The position numbers were made by a program, and so were the translations under genes. From Vibrio sp. 16 (GTDB taxonomy: Bacteria > Pseudomonadota > Gammaproteobacteria > Enterobacterales > Vibrionaceae): DNA of 64,000 nucleotides. Shown one piece after another: positions 55,862 through 64,000 of the stretch (its first letter is position 1; every line of letters begins with the position of its first letter). The notes below the pieces were generated by a model that worked only from the letters and a program-made list of their open reading frames with translations, did not search any database and was not told where the DNA came from. The DNA lies in the NCBI RefSeq assembly GCF_963681195.1, contig NZ_OY808997.1, positions 2,480,001-2,544,000 on the forward strand, given 5' to 3'.

Positions 55862-55884
55862 AAGGCTCGCGAAATGCGAGCCTT
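55862..55884. terminator. Terminator between comM and the outer-membrane protein gene
   Basis: A 9-bp stem AAGGCTCGC/GCGAGCCTT with a 5-base loop lies in the 52-base convergent gap; T-tracts are short. Confidence 0.65.
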
Positions 55885-55912
55885 GATCGTCTGAGAGTAA
55901 GGGAGCTTTGCG

Positions 55913-56893
55913 TTAAAAGCGGTAGTTTATACCAGCGGAAACCAGTGACTCTTGGGTATCGTAAAAGTTTATATTGGCTTGGTTAGAGCCGTAACCCGCA
56001 AGACCAATCAGCGACCAGTTTTGCCATCCCATAAACTGCTTGTACTCGTAGGCGGCGAATAAGCTCCACTCGCCATCCTCGCGTGTTTTGTTATACAGCG
56101 GATTTTCTTCGTCATAAGAACGAGTGGTGTAGCCTGCCGTGAGAGCGAGCTGATGACGATTCATGATCTTGAAGTAGGAAATTTCGCCGCCGACAGAGTT
56201 AAGAGAATTCGCCTCTCCCTTGGCGTCGGTTTTGATAAACGTCATCGAGGGTTGGATAAAAGCGGTTCGGCTTAGAGGGAATCGGTAACTGCCTTTGATG
56301 TAGTAGGATTGGGCATCACGTCTGAGACGATTTGCTTCAGCGCTATTAAGCTGAGACGTGCCCGACGCTTCGTCTTCCACGTTTTTATTGGCATAAGCGG
56401 TATCGATACTCAAGCCGCTGCCAAACAGATTGCTGAGTTTGAGTCGGTAGGCATGACCAGTTTCTTCTGTTGTACTGCGTTTTTCTCCGACGAGATAAGG
56501 GTCTTCCCATGTCTTGCCTGACATAATTGTCGGTAGGTATGAAATGTCGACAACGGTACCTGAACCGAGCTTATGCTTGTAGCCCACTTCGAGTGCTAGC
56601 GTACCTACCGCCAAATCTTCACGGGACGTACCCACATAAAATTGCTGATTAAGTGGTACGCCAAAGGTATAGGCTAAATTGCCAAGGGGGGCGGCAATAA
56701 AGCCATTGTCACTTGATGGCTGATGATCAAGGCTATCGATGGTTTTATCACCAGACGTATTAAAGTTGGATGTGGAAGAGGTGTATCCTACATTAAAGCT
56801 CAGCTCTCCACTAAAACCCGCGCTATCCGAGAGTTGGGCGAAAGCTGGGCTGGCAAAGAGCGAGAGAGTAAGCACTGATAATGTTGTTTTCAT
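55913..56893 (-). CDS. Outer-membrane beta-barrel protein, DUF2860-like
   Basis: A 326-residue protein with a signal peptide ending SPAFA and many alternating hydrophobic strands with Tyr/Phe, ending in Phe (NYRF), the outer-membrane barrel sorting signal. The GFSGELSFNVGYTSSTSNFNT opening and length agree with DUF2860 proteins common in Vibrio. Function unknown. Monocistronic; about 170 noncoding bases separate it from the divergent acyltransferase gene. Confidence 0.78.
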   Translation of the reverse strand: MKTTLSVLTLSLFASPAFAQLSDSAGFSGELSFNVGYTSSTSNFNTSGDKTIDSLDHQPSSDNGFIAAPLGNLAYTFGVPLNQQFYVGTSREDLAVGTLALEVGYKHKLGSGTVVDISYLPTIMSGKTWEDPYLVGEKRSTTEETGHAYRLKLSNLFGSGLSIDTAYANKNVEDEASGTSQLNSAEANRLRRDAQSYYIKGSYRFPLSRTAFIQPSMTFIKTDAKGEANSLNSVGGEISYFKIMNRHQLALTAGYTTRSYDEENPLYNKTREDGEWSLFAAYEYKQFMGWQNWSLIGLAGYGSNQANINFYDTQESLVSAGINYRF

Positions 56894-57062
56894 AAATTTT
56901 CTTCCTAGATCTAACGTTGGTTGTATGGCCTGAGTAACCTAACTAATCTGACCATAGTCGCAGTGATTCCAATGTGCTTGAGGACCAGTATAATTACACG
57001 CTGTTTTATTGTTCATATATGAACCTCATTAAACTTTCATACGGAGCTCACAATTAATCGCT

Positions 57063-57950
57063 ATGTTGGCCTATCTGACTCTTATCCTAAACGTTGTGTT
57101 GGTTGCTTTAAACTCCGCTGTCTGCTCTTTAATCATTTGTATCATCGCTGTGTTTAAGATTGTATTGCCCACCGCCCTGTTAAAAGCTAAAGCGACTGAA
57201 ATGGCGAACAAGACAATGTGGCTTTGGGCATCCATTAATGCAGTCATCTTGGCCATGTTCAATCGAGTTGATTGGGACATAGAAGGTGGAGATGAGCTGA
57301 AAAAGCACGGTTGGTACTTGCTGATTAGCAACCATTTAAGTTGGACCGATATCGTGGTGCTTTGCTGCGTGTTTAAAGATCGTATTCCGATGCCGAAGTT
57401 TTTCCTTAAACAGCAGCTACTGTATGTGCCATTTATTGGGATGGCTTGCTGGGCGCTCGATATGCCGTTTATGCGTCGTTACTCGCGAGAATACTTGATT
57501 CGTCATCCGGAAATGCGGGGTAAAGACTTAGAAACGACGCGCCGTTCATGTGAAAAGTTCAAATACTCTCCCACAACGGTGGTGAACTATGTGGAAGGCA
57601 CGCGCTTTACACCGGAAAAGCAGCGCAAGAGTAAAGCCGGTTACGATTACCTACTTCAACCCAAAACGGGTGGCATCGCCTATACGCTAGCGGCAATGGG
57701 GGATCAGTTTGAGAATATTATTGATGTGACTCTCGCCTACCCAGAAAACACCCATAAACCTTTTCGAGACATGTTGATGGGGCGAATGACGAAAGTGGTG
57801 GTTCGGATAAATGTCTTGCCTGTCGATCAGCAAGTTCGAGGTGATTACTTTAAAGATAAGCCGTTTAAGCGTCAGTTCCAGCAGTGGCTGGGTAATGTAT
57901 GGCAAGAGAAAGATGAGTTACTGAAAGAGATTTATCACAAGCAATCATAG
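57063..57950 (+). CDS. yihG: Lysophospholipid acyltransferase family protein, YihG type
   Basis: A 295-residue membrane acyltransferase. The HX4D catalytic motif is in SNHLSWTDIV and the VNYVEGTRFT motif fits PlsC-like glycerolipid acyltransferases. N-terminal hydrophobic helices anchor it. Overall pattern matches E. coli YihG, an acyltransferase that influences phospholipid composition. Monocistronic with a strong convergent terminator. Confidence 0.9.
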   Translation: MLAYLTLILNVVLVALNSAVCSLIICIIAVFKIVLPTALLKAKATEMANKTMWLWASINAVILAMFNRVDWDIEGGDELKKHGWYLLISNHLSWTDIVVLCCVFKDRIPMPKFFLKQQLLYVPFIGMACWALDMPFMRRYSREYLIRHPEMRGKDLETTRRSCEKFKYSPTTVVNYVEGTRFTPEKQRKSKAGYDYLLQPKTGGIAYTLAAMGDQFENIIDVTLAYPENTHKPFRDMLMGRMTKVVVRINVLPVDQQVRGDYFKDKPFKRQFQQWLGNVWQEKDELLKEIYHKQS

Positions 57951-57977
57951 AAAAGGGAGCGAAACGCTCCCTTTTTA
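57951..57977. terminator. Bidirectional terminator between yihG and dsbA
   Basis: An 11-bp stem AAAAGGGAGCG/CGCTCCCTTTT with a tight AAA loop in a 33-base convergent gap. Confidence 0.9.
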
Positions 57978-57983
57978 GTGTGT

Positions 57984-58586
57984 TTATTTTTGTGTCAGCA
58001 AGTAGTTAACCAGTTCAAAGTATTCATCGATCGTTTTGATGCTTTGTGCTTGAACCAAGTACTTGTTATTCACCACTACAGCGGGTACACCTGATAAGCC
58101 GCTATCTTTAAACTGTTTGTCGAAGCGACGAACCATTGAGTCCACCGCAAAACCGTTAAATGCCGCGTCAAATTTTTTCGCATCCACACCTTCATCTAGG
58201 AAAATCTGGCGTAACTCTTCGTCATTTTTAGGGGCTTTGCGCATGTTATGAATGCGGTTAAACAGCACAGGTGTCATTTTGTCTTCCACTTTTAGCACCA
58301 GCATGGTTGCGTATGCCTTGCTCATGGACTCGCCCATGTTTCCACCCATAAACGAAACGTGGTTCTTTTGGAACTTTGCGTTGTCAGGCAACTGCGCTTT
58401 CAACTGCTGAATGATAGGTTCAAAGGTATTACAGTGAGGGCAGTAGAAAGAGAAAAATTCGGTCACAGTTGGCTTTTTAGATGCTTCTAGCTCAAGAACC
58501 TTAAAATACTCGCCTTCTTTAAATTGCGCTGCGTGAGCAGTAAGGCTCAGCATCAAGGTTGCAAATAGTGCAAACAGCTTTTTCAT
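57984..58586 (-). CDS. dsbA: Periplasmic thiol:disulfide oxidoreductase DsbA
   Basis: A 200-residue secreted oxidase that introduces disulfides into periplasmic proteins. The signal peptide ends near LTAHA; the redox motif CPHC is Cys49-Cys52 in [12 protein letters not shown], and the cis-Pro loop is GVPAVVVN. Start 58586 has GGAG six bases upstream; earlier in-frame codons were rejected. It follows srkA by 32 bases, as in E. coli. Confidence 0.97.
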   Translation of the reverse strand: MKKLFALFATLMLSLTAHAAQFKEGEYFKVLELEASKKPTVTEFFSFYCPHCNTFEPIIQQLKAQLPDNAKFQKNHVSFMGGNMGESMSKAYATMLVLKVEDKMTPVLFNRIHNMRKAPKNDEELRQIFLDEGVDAKKFDAAFNGFAVDSMVRRFDKQFKDSGLSGVPAVVVNNKYLVQAQSIKTIDEYFELVNYLLTQK

Positions 58587-58618
58587 TATTGACTCCATGT
58601 TTGTCGTTGTTTGGCTTT

Positions 58619-59605
58619 TTACCACTGCGGCATCAGTGATAATGGTGGCTCATTCAGTGCTGAGATTTGTTCTTTGAATGCCAACACTTGGCTTTCCCAA
58701 TATTTTGGATCATCAAACCATGGGAAGGCGAGCGGGAAAGCAGGATCCTGCCATCTTTTTGCTAACCATGCCATATAGTGCACCATACGTAGACCGCGTA
58801 ATGGTTCGATTAGTTTCAATTGATTCGAATCAAAGTCACTAAATTCTTGGTAGGCTTCCAAGAGAATGTCCAGTTGCATCAGCTTATCGGCATGCTCTCC
58901 GTTGAGCAACATCCATAGATCTTGAATCGCGGGTCCATTGCGAGCGTCATCCAAGTCGACAAACATAGGTCCATCACGCCATAAGATGTTACCAGGGTGG
59001 CAATCGCCGTGGAGACGAATCTGGGAACTTGGCGTTGTCCAATGCTGTTCAAGCGTTTTGATCAGTAGGTCTAGATCGTTAAAAAAAGCATTCTCTAGGT
59101 GCATTGGAATAAACTGAGAGTTTTGCAGCAAGGTGCGAGGCTGATAAAGGTATTCCTCTAAGCTGATGGAGGGGCGGTGCTCAAATGTCTGTTTTTCGCC
59201 AACCTTGTGAATGCGCCCTAGGAAACGGCCAACCCCTTCGAGTTGTTCCAAATTATCCACTTCAAACTGACGTCCGCCGACGCTCGCAAACAAAGCAAAC
59301 AGATAGCCTTGGTATTGATGGAGTGACTGACCGTTGATGATCACAGGAGGCGCGACTGGAATCTCGGATTCGATCAACTCGAGGGTAAAGTCGTGCTCTT
59401 CTTGAATCTGAGCTTGGCTCCAGCGTTCTGGTCGGTAAAACTTAACCACGTAGCGTTGGCGCTCTTCATCAGTAAATTGGTAGACGCGGTTTTCGTAGCT
59501 GTTGAGGGCCAAGAAACCGGATTCTGCGCGAATGCCAATGCTTTCCAGTGCGTACCACATAAAGTCTGGCGTCAGAGCATCAAAGTTAAAAGCGTGTTGA
59601 GTCAT
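58619..59605 (-). CDS. srkA: Stress response kinase A (YihE/RdoA)
   Basis: A 328-residue aminoglycoside-phosphotransferase-fold kinase. The catalytic loop HGDCHPGN gives Asp201 and Asn206, and the metal Asp217 is in [10 protein letters not shown], identical positions to E. coli. SrkA counters MazEF-linked death after stress. It is the upstream gene of srkA-dsbA. Confidence 0.95.
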   Translation of the reverse strand: MTQHAFNFDALTPDFMWYALESIGIRAESGFLALNSYENRVYQFTDEERQRYVVKFYRPERWSQAQIQEEHDFTLELIESEIPVAPPVIINGQSLHQYQGYLFALFASVGGRQFEVDNLEQLEGVGRFLGRIHKVGEKQTFEHRPSISLEEYLYQPRTLLQNSQFIPMHLENAFFNDLDLLIKTLEQHWTTPSSQIRLHGDCHPGNILWRDGPMFVDLDDARNGPAIQDLWMLLNGEHADKLMQLDILLEAYQEFSDFDSNQLKLIEPLRGLRMVHYMAWLAKRWQDPAFPLAFPWFDDPKYWESQVLAFKEQISALNEPPLSLMPQW

Positions 59606-59610
59606 AAATA

Positions 59611-59636
59611 AAAAAGGCTCATTGCTGAGCCTTTTT
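59611..59636 (-). terminator. Terminator after ccoG
   Basis: A perfect 11-bp stem AAAAAGGCTCA/TGAGCCTTTTT with a TTGC loop between ccoG and srkA, both leftward. Confidence 0.9.
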
Positions 59637-59654
59637 CCATAGAGTAATGAAGGT

Positions 59655-61073
59655 CTAGAGCTTCTTAATGAATCGGCTCTCGACGGCTATCGTAAAGTCT
59701 TCGCTGTCAGACAGTATAAACTGAATCTTGGAAACGGAAGAGTCTAGATTCTCAGGGTTGACGCCTAGGCTCATTGGTAAGCTCAGTACTTCACCTGGTG
59801 CAACTTGAACGGTTTGTTTGCCATACCAAGAGACATCGCCCAGCCCTTCTACATCTAGATTGTAAACCTGCTGCTGTTGAGTTTTATTGATTACTTTTAG
59901 CGTGTAGGTGTTTTCGACTTCTCCGGCACTGTTGACGCGGAAGAGCTGGTTTCGATCGCGAAGCACACTTAAGCCCGCAGGTTCGACGGCCGCAATTTGA
60001 GCGAAGAACAACCCAATCATAACAAGCAGGACGGCGCCATAGCCCAGCAGTTTAGGGCGCAGTACTTTGGTGTGTTTGCCCGACAATCTATGCTCAGTCG
60101 TGTAGCTAATGAGGCCTTTGTCATACCCCATACGCTCCATAGTCTTGTCACACGCATCGATACAGGCACCACAGTTGATACATTCATATTGCAGGCCGTC
60201 ACGGATGTCGATACCGGTTGGACATACCTGAACACACAGGTCACAGTCGATACAGTCACCCAAACCCAGTGCTTTCGGATCCGCTTTGCGTGAACGCGGT
60301 CCTCGGTTCTCTCCTCGCTGGCTGTCGTAGCCAACGATAAAGGTATCTTTATCAAACATGGCCGATTGGAATCGCGCGTAAGGACACATATGAACACATA
60401 CGATAGAGCGCATCCAACCCGCGTTGGCATAGGTACATCCTGCAAAGAACAGTACCCAAAACACGGGCCAGAAATCGGCATCAAAGGTAAAGAAGCCCAC
60501 TACCAGCTCTTTCACGGGAACAAAATAGCCGACGAATGTCAGGCCTGTGGCGATAGCAATGGCAATCCAAGCAGCATGTTTGGCCACTTTACGCATCAGT
60601 AGATTCGAGGTGAGCTTATTGGAATCTTGTTTGCGTCGTTTGTTCGCGCTGCCTTCGAGTTTTTCTTCAAACCAGATGTACATAAAAGTCCAAACGGTTT
60701 GCGGGCAAAGATAACCACACCACACACGGCCCAAAAAGGTGGTAATAAAGAATAAGCCGAACGCGGCAATCATAAATAGCAGCGCGAGTAGGGTGAGATC
60801 TTGAGGGTAAAGGGTTGTGCCAATAAAGTTGAACTGTTGGTTACCAATGTCGAGCAAGATAGCCTGGCGATCGCCGTACGAAAACCATGGAATGGAGGCG
60901 AAAAGCACCAGTAAAAACCATCCCCCGTAGCGGCGTAGCTTTTGGAATGTGCCTTTACTTTCTCGCACGTAAATACGATTACTTGGGTTAAACCTGTCGC
61001 CCTTAGTTTTATGGGTCTTAGGGTTAAAGGTTTTAGGAGTCACATCTTTTACATCGATCTTATCCTGACTCAT
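59655..61073 (-). CDS. ccoG: Cytochrome c oxidase accessory protein CcoG (FixG/RdxA)
   Basis: A 472-residue membrane polyferredoxin. Helices include WCGYLCPQTVWTFMYIW; two 4Fe-4S ferredoxin clusters lie in CIDCDLCVQVCPTGIDI and CINCGACIDACDKTM; a C-terminal Ig-like domain follows. CcoG acts as a cupric reductase in assembly of cbb3 oxidase. Here it stands apart from any ccoNOQP genes. The 209 bases upstream hold a GTGTGA-N10-TCACAC inverted repeat (61099-61120) and AT-rich sequence. Confidence 0.95.
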   Translation of the reverse strand: MSQDKIDVKDVTPKTFNPKTHKTKGDRFNPSNRIYVRESKGTFQKLRRYGGWFLLVLFASIPWFSYGDRQAILLDIGNQQFNFIGTTLYPQDLTLLALLFMIAAFGLFFITTFLGRVWCGYLCPQTVWTFMYIWFEEKLEGSANKRRKQDSNKLTSNLLMRKVAKHAAWIAIAIATGLTFVGYFVPVKELVVGFFTFDADFWPVFWVLFFAGCTYANAGWMRSIVCVHMCPYARFQSAMFDKDTFIVGYDSQRGENRGPRSRKADPKALGLGDCIDCDLCVQVCPTGIDIRDGLQYECINCGACIDACDKTMERMGYDKGLISYTTEHRLSGKHTKVLRPKLLGYGAVLLVMIGLFFAQIAAVEPAGLSVLRDRNQLFRVNSAGEVENTYTLKVINKTQQQQVYNLDVEGLGDVSWYGKQTVQVAPGEVLSLPMSLGVNPENLDSSVSKIQFILSDSEDFTIAVESRFIKKL

Positions 61074-61280
61074 GAAGCTTCCTTCTTAGGCTTGAACGGT
61101 GTGATTTATTGAGCTCACACTCTGTAGACATTGCTATTTTAGTAAATACTTATGGGCGGCGATTATATACGCAATAACATTTTTATTTCTTTAAGGTTAT
61201 CAACCTTTAACAACAAAGGTCAGTACAGTTTTATAAATAAATGTCCTAACAGTTCGTGGTGTTGTGATGGTTTGGGTATA

Positions 61281-61305
61281 AAAAAGGCGACCAAGTGGCC
61301 GCCTT
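61281..61305 (-). terminator. Terminator after yihD
   Basis: Stem AAGGCG..CC/GG..CGCCTT with one mismatch and an AAGT loop, followed on the minus strand by TTTTTATAC. Confidence 0.8.
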
Positions 61306-61322
61306 AACCGAATCTGTTTGTT

Positions 61323-61589
61323 TTATTTGATGATGCCGCGAGCGCGAAGAATCGCGGTTTTAAAGTCATCTTCTTGGTCCTTTTTTAGACCCGGAATCAT
61401 TTCATCTTTGGCGCTGTTGCGCATTTTGAGATGGTAGATGAGGACATCATCGGTCAACTCTTCCAGCTTACCTTCGTAGCCCGCTTCTTGAGCCAGTTTT
61501 ACGATCATTTGCAGTAAGTTGAGCTCTTGGTCTTTTTGCCATTCTGGCTCTAGTAGCTCAAGCAGCTCCTCAATGCGATGACATTTCAT
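61323..61589 (-). CDS. yihD: YihD family protein
   Basis: An 89-residue cytoplasmic protein matching E. coli YihD in [18 protein letters not shown] and the [15 protein letters not shown] end. The molecular function is not established. Start 61589 follows GGAGAAAGAAG; an earlier in-frame codon was rejected. In E. coli yihD also sits beside srkA-dsbA; here ccoG is inserted between. Confidence 0.93.
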   Translation of the reverse strand: MKCHRIEELLELLEPEWQKDQELNLLQMIVKLAQEAGYEGKLEELTDDVLIYHLKMRNSAKDEMIPGLKKDQEDDFKTAILRARGIIK

Positions 61590-61656
61590 CTTCTTTCTCC
61601 ACAATAATTATAATGATTTGCTGATTAAGGTATCAGATTGGCGTATTTGAGTTAAG

Positions 61657-61685
61657 AAAAAAGCGCAGCCGAAGCCGCGCTTTTT
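61657..61685 (-). terminator. Terminator after the 55-codon ORF
   Basis: A 12-position stem with one mismatch (AAAAAGCGC-A-GC / GC-C-GCGCTTTTT) and a CGAA loop; the minus-strand side ends in a T run. It lies one base after the small ORF stop and marks a transcription unit on the minus strand. Confidence 0.85.
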
Positions 61686-61686
61686 A

Positions 61687-61854
61687 TTAAGCTGCTTTAA
61701 CGATTTTGGTGGGTGTTGAGCTCATGAAGACACTCTTTTCCACTAAAGTCATACCAGGAGCTGATTTCTTTGCCGTTGGAGCAGCCACAAAGCCACTGCG
61801 ACGACGCATCGCACTACGGTTAGTGTGCGAGAACCTGACGGTTGTTGGGCGCAT
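61687..61854 (-). CDS. Unrecognised 55-residue basic small protein
   Basis: An ATG (61852-61854) with AGG eight bases upstream opens a 55-codon frame rich in Arg, Lys, Ser, Thr and Pro. It contains a NRSAMRRRSG basic patch and ends in KIVKAA, with 11 Arg/Lys and 1 Glu as the only acidic residue. No signal or membrane segment. I recognise no family. Support comes from the strong terminator right after the stop and from the structured RNA right before the start. It could be a nucleic-acid-binding small protein or a chance ORF in an RNA gene. Confidence 0.5.
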   Translation of the reverse strand: MRPTTVRFSHTNRSAMRRRSGFVAAPTAKKSAPGMTLVEKSVFMSSTPTKIVKAA

Positions 61855-61870
61855 TTCTTGACCTAACTGT

Positions 61871-61996
61871 CAGGCAATTCCATTGCCAATGTAATGGCCT
61901 GGCCCGCTTTGAGTTGAGCTTCATTACTGAAGGGTGGCTCTCTGGCTTTCGCCAATCCAAACTGCGGGACAGGAATGCTGATATGCGTGCATATCA
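61871..61996 (-). ncRNA. Structured RNA element (unrecognised), leader of the 55-codon ORF
   Basis: Read on the minus strand, 5' to 3': a 6-bp hairpin (61980-61995); a 9-bp helix with a 2-base bulge (61958-61968 with 61903-61911) closing a junction of two hairpins, one UGGC-GAAA-GCCA (61943-61954) and one of 4+4 bp with a GUAA loop (61916-61940); then a 6-bp hairpin GGCAAU-GGA-AUUGCC (61873-61887). GNRA loops appear only when read on this strand. An alternative pairing AGGC/GCCU can replace the last hairpin. This looks like an aptamer plus switch, or a small RNA. No known family matched from memory. Confidence 0.5.
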
Positions 61997-62000
61997 TTGG

Positions 62001-62159
62001 TTAGATTAGCACCAAGACTTTTATTGATCGACAGCTATTCACTACGGCCTTAGTCGTAGGAGAAAGTTTCTGTGAGAGGTGTTGCATCCCTGATACATCG
62101 TGGCAGATTAGTATGTTACTTTAAGCATAGTTAAAGCGAAGATTGCCAAGGAGGAGCGC
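62001..62159. other. Noncoding gap before spo0M
   Basis: About 160 bases with no supported ORF. An inverted repeat CTACG/CGTAG lies at 62042-62059. It must contain the spo0M promoter and probably the start of the minus-strand unit; I could not pick convincing -35/-10 pairs. Confidence 0.5.
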
Positions 62160-62957
62160 ATGTCGTTTTTTAAAAAGACACTGGCGAGTTTTGGAATCGG
62201 TTCAGCGAAAGTTGATTCTGTGTTGCAGCAAGAGGTCCTTTATCCTGGCCAAAAGGCGAATGTGGTGATCCATGTTTATGGTGGCGCGACGGCGCAAGAA
62301 ATCGACAACATAGAGCTCAAACTCTTTTGTCGCTATATCAAAGAAGTGCCTGCGGATCATGATAAGAACAAGCACACGGCAGGACGAATGCGCCGTGTCC
62401 CAGCCAGTTATCAACTCGCCGACTGGAAACTGCCGTACGCTTTTACTCTGCAACCTGGCGAGGAACGGACGTTTGATGTCGAATTAGAGGTGCCATGGAA
62501 CACACCAGTGACGATTGGCGACTCCAAAGTATGGTTAGAGACTGGTCTCGACATTGCGATGGCCAAAGACCCTAGCGATAAAGACATCTTAACAGTACGT
62601 CCTGACCCGCTTTTAGATGGCATCTTTACCGCGTTGGAAGAGCAAGGTCTGCGTATCCGCCAGGTTGAGTGTGAGCAAGTGGATGGGTTTGCGATGCCCT
62701 TTGTTCAGGAGTTTGAATTTGTTCCAACCACGGGGCCATTTCATGGTCGCTGGCGTGAATTGGAAGTGGTCGCGTATCGCAGTGAAGAATCGCTTCAGAT
62801 GTGGTTTGAAATCGATCGCCATCGCGAGGGGGCGAAAGGAATGCTCGCGAGTCTGTTGGGGGTTGGCCAGTTAAAGCGAGAGCTGAAAATCCCATTGCAC
62901 ACCTCCGCTGAAACAGCCGGTGAACTGGTCCTTGAGTACTTAGATAACCACTCTTAA
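62160..62957 (+). CDS. Spo0M-like arrestin-fold protein
   Basis: A 265-residue protein of the sporulation-control Spo0M family (arrestin-like beta-sandwich), beginning MSFFKKTLASFGIGSAKVDSVL and containing VYGGATAQEIDNIELKLFCRY, YAFTLQPGEERTFDVELEVPWNTP and a C-terminal RELKIPL region. This organism type does not sporulate; the role in gammaproteobacteria is unknown. The ribosome site AAGGAGGAG is very strong. Confidence 0.92.
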   Translation: MSFFKKTLASFGIGSAKVDSVLQQEVLYPGQKANVVIHVYGGATAQEIDNIELKLFCRYIKEVPADHDKNKHTAGRMRRVPASYQLADWKLPYAFTLQPGEERTFDVELEVPWNTPVTIGDSKVWLETGLDIAMAKDPSDKDILTVRPDPLLDGIFTALEEQGLRIRQVECEQVDGFAMPFVQEFEFVPTTGPFHGRWRELEVVAYRSEESLQMWFEIDRHREGAKGMLASLLGVGQLKRELKIPLHTSAETAGELVLEYLDNHS

Positions 62958-63044
62958 CCTAGCTTTCATATTTTAGGCTTACAAGTGTAAGCTGAATGTG
63001 CCATACTCTGGAGTAATTATTCAAATTCTGGAGTAGGCACTGCT

Positions 63045-63698
63045 ATGTCCGTCAGCGAGTCATCTCAATATAGCGTCAAAGAAGAGATCGCCAATACGAT
63101 TACGCATGCACTAGGCATGGTGCTGGGCATTGTTGGCCTGGTTCTATTGTTGGTCAAAGCGATTGATCACAATGCCGACGCACTGACCATCACCAGTATG
63201 AGCATTTACGGCAGTAGTATTATCGTGCTGTTTCTCGCTTCGACGCTGTACCATGCCATTCCTTATCAGCGCGCCAAACGAGCGTTAAAAACCTTTGATC
63301 ATTGCGCGATTTACTTATTAATTGCTGGCAGTTACACGCCGTTTTTACTGGTCAGCTTAAGAACGCCACTTGCGATCGGTTTGATGATTGTGATTTGGTC
63401 GATAGCGCTGATCGGCATCATTATGAAGCTTGCCTTTGTTTATCGCTTTAAGAAACTATCTTTGGTGACCTACCTGCTGATGGGGTGGTTATCATTGATC
63501 GTGATTTATCAGTTAGCGCTGAACTTGGAAGTAGGTGGCCTGACCCTTTTGGCTGTCGGCGGTTTAATTTACTCGCTAGGGGTTATTTTCTATGTGGCGA
63601 AACGCATCCCATACAACCACGCGATTTGGCACGGGTTTGTACTAGCGGGTTGCGCTTGCCACTTCTTTGCTATTTATCTGTATGTAAAACCCATCTAA
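63045..63698 (+). CDS. Hemolysin III / PAQR family membrane protein (TrhA/YqfA)
   Basis: A 217-residue seven-helix membrane protein with the family pattern: [28 protein letters not shown], and a C-terminal [19 protein letters not shown], which hold the conserved Ser and His residues of the PAQR metal site. Despite the name, most bacterial members act in membrane lipid homeostasis. GGAG at 63030 precedes the ATG by 11 bases. It overlaps the convergent trkH by 4 bases. Confidence 0.93.
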   Translation: MSVSESSQYSVKEEIANTITHALGMVLGIVGLVLLLVKAIDHNADALTITSMSIYGSSIIVLFLASTLYHAIPYQRAKRALKTFDHCAIYLLIAGSYTPFLLVSLRTPLAIGLMIVIWSIALIGIIMKLAFVYRFKKLSLVTYLLMGWLSLIVIYQLALNLEVGGLTLLAVGGLIYSLGVIFYVAKRIPYNHAIWHGFVLAGCACHFFAIYLYVKPI

Positions 63699-64000
63699 CG
63701 GCGCCAAAATGCCGGGAAGAACAGCACCAGTAAGGTAAGAATTTCAAGCCTCCCCATCAGCATGCCTAAGCTCAGTATCCATTTCGCAGCGTCTGGTAGA
63801 GGAGCAAAGTTGCCCGTTGGTCCTATAATGCTGCCCATCCCAGGACCGACATTGGCCACGGCGGTAATCGCGCCAGAAATGCTGGTGATTGGGTCAAGCC
63901 CCATTGCACTCAAGCAGCCAGCAACGACAATGATGGTGATGAAAAACATCAACCCAAACGCGACGATTGAGCGGACAATATCATCATTCACTGGACGGCG
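63695..64000 (-). CDS. trkH: Trk potassium uptake protein TrkH, 3' part (partial)
   Basis: The frame is open to the window edge, giving the last 101 codons of TrkH. Visible are the fourth pore-loop region [15 protein letters not shown] with the selectivity Gly, and the conserved ending [22 protein letters not shown]. TrkH works with cytoplasmic TrkA to import K+. The rest lies to the right. Confidence 0.95.
   Translation of the reverse strand, partial: RRPVNDDIVRSIVAFGLMFFITIIVVAGCLSAMGLDPITSISGAITAVANVGPGMGSIIGPTGNFAPLPDAAKWILSLGMLMGRLEILTLLVLFFPAFWRR

Noticed and set aside
61099..61120. GTGTGA-N10-TCACAC as a CRP site upstream of ccoG
   Set aside because: CRP half-sites need a 6-base spacer between TGTGA and TCACA; here it is 10 or more. 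No FNR-type TTGAT-N4-ATCAA was found either.
61863..61997. A 44-codon frame on the minus strand upstream of the 55-codon ORF
   Set aside because: Its ATG lacks a ribosome site and the same bases form well-paired helices with GNRA loops, so I prefer a structured RNA. It remains possible if translation data show otherwise.

Overview
The window is a contiguous piece of a Vibrio chromosome 1 spanning its replication origin. The evidence is an oriC of the enterobacterial/Vibrio type between mnmG and mioC, the order mioC-mnmE-yidC-yidD-rnpA-rpmH / dnaA-dnaN-recF-gyrB, the flanking parAB-rsmG-mnmG and atpIBEFHAGDC-glmU blocks, and protein sequences closest in memory to Vibrio. The species cannot be fixed from this sequence alone. 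Most of the window is conserved core genome. No insertion sequence, prophage, integron, CRISPR array, rRNA or tRNA gene was seen.

Layout: 1-2000 carries fadB (cut by the window edge) and fadA. 2-6 kb holds punR/punC (LysR regulator and purine exporter-type MFS) and a divergent substrate-binding protein/permease pair with no ATPase nearby. 6-18.9 kb is a leftward run: glmU, the nine-gene ATP synthase operon, parB, parA, rsmG, mnmG. oriC lies at about 19.02-19.32 kb. 19.4-26.2 kb has mioC, mnmE, the yidC-yidD-rnpA-rpmH cluster and a cystine-type amino-acid ABC transporter, all leftward. 26.3-32.7 kb is the rightward dnaA operon behind a GATC- and DnaA-box-rich promoter region.

32.8-43 kb contains a heat-shock unit (ibpA with a sigma-32 promoter and a 240-nt leader), avtA, glyQS, a manganese-riboswitch-controlled exporter gene (mneA), a lone chitooligosaccharide-type binding protein and an unusual AraC-family regulator. 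43-47.4 kb has a DUF2141 lipoprotein coupled to an OpgC-like membrane acyltransferase, tusA, a LysR regulator and acuI. 47.5-54.2 kb is a complete ilvL-ilvG-ilvM-ilvE-ilvD-ilvA operon with a readable leader peptide and attenuator. 54.3-64 kb holds comM, an outer-membrane DUF2860-like protein, a YihG-type acyltransferase, dsbA-srkA, ccoG, yihD, spo0M, an hlyIII-family gene and the 3' end of trkH.

The least explained part is the gap between yihD and spo0M (61.6-62.16 kb). Its minus strand reads as a compact multi-helix RNA with GAAA and GUAA tetraloops, followed by a 55-codon basic ORF and a strong terminator. I do not recognise it and it is the best candidate for something undescribed. Other points worth checking are a parS-like palindrome inside recF, three copies of a 10-mer around the ibpA heat-shock promoter, and a mini-ORF that overlaps the comM start.
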